Assembly: GCA_020063625.1 (NCBI GenBank)
Contig: JAICDD010000001.1
Coordinates: 62,001-126,000, forward strand
Length of the DNA stretch: 64,000 bases
Source of the DNA: Fusobacteriales bacterium
GTDB lineage: Bacteria > Fusobacteriota > Fusobacteriia > Fusobacteriales > Fusobacteriaceae
Reading direction: 5' to 3'
This document shows, one piece after another, positions 62,978-64,000 of this stretch. Within the stretch, counting starts at the first letter, position 1, and each line of letters opens with the position of its first letter. A program made the position numbers and the translations under genes. The notes beneath the pieces are model-generated. The model saw only the letters and a list, made by a program, of their open reading frames with translations, did no database searches and was not told where the DNA came from.

Positions 62978-63202
62978 AAAGTAGCATTTAAAGTAGCTAT
63001 TTTATTTGAAAGTAATCAAAACAAAGAACTAATAATTGAATGTAAATATATAATCAATAAAAATAATAAAATATTAAATAATAATATTAAAATCTCTAAA
63101 AAAAATTCTGCTGATTTTATTTATTCTGAAATTTTGGCTAAATATCGTAGAATAAATAGACACCTTTTATATATTACAGAAATTTTAGAAAATTATAATT
63201 AA
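62978..63202 (+). pseudogene. in-frame continuation of the Na/Pi cotransporter PhoU-like domain after a stop codon
   Basis: Directly after the TAA, the frame reads KVAFKVAILFESNQNKELII onward to YSEILAKYRRINRHLLYITE and a TAA at 63200-63202. The helical, charged pattern matches the rest of the PhoU-like domain. No start codon with a ribosome site lies here, so it is translated only by readthrough, or not at all. Sequencing error is an alternative. Confidence 0.7.
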
Positions 63203-63230
63203 AAAAGATTGAAAAATCCCCATAAAAAAT

Positions 63231-63264
63231 AAACGAGTTCTTAGTTTTTAAAGAACTCGTTTTT
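63231..63264. terminator. bidirectional terminator, copy 4 of the AACGAGTTCTT hairpin family
   Basis: AAACGAGTTCTT (63231-63242) and AAGAACTCGTTT (63251-63262) with an 8-base loop, between convergent nptA-like and purine permease genes. Confidence 0.85.
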
Positions 63265-63294
63265 GATTATTTTTTTAATCTCTCAGATTTTATA

Positions 63295-64000
63295 TTAATG
63301 TCCTGTTACTACAAAGTTTAATAATGATAATAATGCTATTATCCACATTGTAGGTTTTATTTTCTTAATATCTCCTGCAGCTACTGTTACTACAACATAA
63401 GAGATAAATCCTAAACTAATTCCAGTACTAATAGAATAAGTTAAAGGCATCGCTACTATTGTAATAAATGAAGGTACTGCTACTTCAAAATCTTTTAAAT
63501 CAATGTTTTTTACATTTTTAAACATATACACTCCAACTACTATAAGTGCTGGTGATGTTGCAAATGCTGGTACTATTCCTATAATTGGTGTAAATATTAA
63601 TGCTAATAAAAATAACAGTCCTGTTATAATAGAAGCAAGCCCTGTCCTAGCTCCTGCAGCTATTCCTGATGATGATTCTACATATGTAGTTGTTGTACTT
63701 GTTCCTAGTAACGAACCTACTACTGTAGCTATTGCGTCAGCTTCTAATATTTTACCTATTTTGTCTATTGTCCCATCTTCTTTTACTAGTTCTGCTTCAT
63801 ATGCACATGCCATAATTGTACCAACTGAATCAAATAAATCTACAAACATAAATGAAAATATTGCTCCAAGCATACTTACTTGTAATGCTCCCATTATATC
63901 AAGTTTAAATGCTATTGATGAAATAGCAGGTGGTGTAGATATAATTGCTGTTGGTAATGCTATCTGTTTTGTTAGTATTCCTAAAACTGTTGTTGCTAAT
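63295..64000 (-). CDS. NCS2-family (AzgA-type) purine permease, partial (N-terminus off window)
   Basis: At least 234 residues; the frame is open through the right edge, so an internal ATG at 63894 is not the start. Motifs: FVDLFDSVGTIMACA, ESSSGIAAGARTGLASIITG, FATSPALIVVGVYMF, and a normal C-terminus. AzgA-type proteins import adenine, guanine or hypoxanthine with protons. May supply the purines sensed by the guanine riboswitch at guaA, though the two are far apart. Confidence 0.93.
   Translation of the reverse strand, partial: LATTVLGILTKQIALPTAIISTPPAISSIAFKLDIMGALQVSMLGAIFSFMFVDLFDSVGTIMACAYEAELVKEDGTIDKIGKILEADAIATVVGSLLGTSTTTTYVESSSGIAAGARTGLASIITGLLFLLALIFTPIIGIVPAFATSPALIVVGVYMFKNVKNIDLKDFEVAVPSFITIVAMPLTYSISTGISLGFISYVVVTVAAGDIKKIKPTMWIIALLSLLNFVVTGH

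Overview
The window is very AT-rich chromosomal DNA (roughly a quarter G+C by eye) from a Gram-negative, probably anaerobic bacterium. LPS (kdtA, lolA-like), RseC/Rnf-type genes, an L27 with a Prp-cleaved N-terminal extension and the gene content suggest Fusobacteriota. A flagellar basal-body cluster and a chemoreceptor point to a motile member of a mostly non-motile phylum. The placement is inference; no rRNA or tRNA gene is present to anchor it. Coding density is high, and nearly every transcription unit has a recognisable sigma-70 promoter, usually with a 17-bp spacer.

Layout: (1) 1-4122, minus: a partial exported protein, then ftsK-like, maf, mreB. The ftsK-like gene encodes membrane and gamma-like ends but no motor ATPase. 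(2) 4279-5656, plus: rseC and two paralogous small exported barrel-like proteins. (3) 5710-11712, minus: a LysR regulator, valS with a long leader that looks like a valine-codon transcription attenuator, and a CoA-disulfide-reductase-like flavoprotein with two rhodanese domains. (4) 12002-13681, plus: ferritin-VIT transporter and Cof hydrolase. (5) 13768-18188, minus: fumarase alpha, guaB, a membrane protein, and guaA behind a guanine riboswitch. (6) 18456-33360, minus: a chemoreceptor, then a very long unit from mreC to glpX: mreC, lolA-like, recO, ptsN-like, nrdR, aroQ, popT, flgB, flgC, fliE-fliJ, motE-like, ftsB-like, glpX. (7) groES-groEL behind a perfect CIRCE, and a plus-strand ornithine decarboxylase. 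(8) 36752-50646, minus: ylxM-ffh-rpsP, trmB, kdtA with a DMT exporter, HU, and an operon running lipoprotein, RsbW-like kinase, STAS antagonist, TPR protein, rny, ymdB, zinc-ribbon protein, surE, prmA, cmk, deacetylase. (9) miaA, obg, rpmA, prp, rplU, with a long rod-shaped inverted repeat between obg and miaA. (10) 54320-57808, minus: a divergent Rnf-like cluster C, D-G fusion, E, A that lacks most flavin, NADH and cluster motifs and has no rnfB. (11) 57926-64000: aldo/keto reductase, a tandem pair of putative C-rich small RNA genes, a GGDEF/EAL protein, a Na/Pi symporter interrupted by an in-frame stop, and a partial purine permease.

The most unusual elements are the valS leader (a short peptide reading Val-Val-Lys-Val-Val, terminator, and antiterminator starting three bases after the stop codon), the cofactor-poor Rnf-like complex, the motorless FtsK-like protein, the twin small-RNA locus, and the obg-miaA foldback. 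A hairpin built on AACGAGTTCTT recurs four times at gene ends and looks like a dispersed terminator family.
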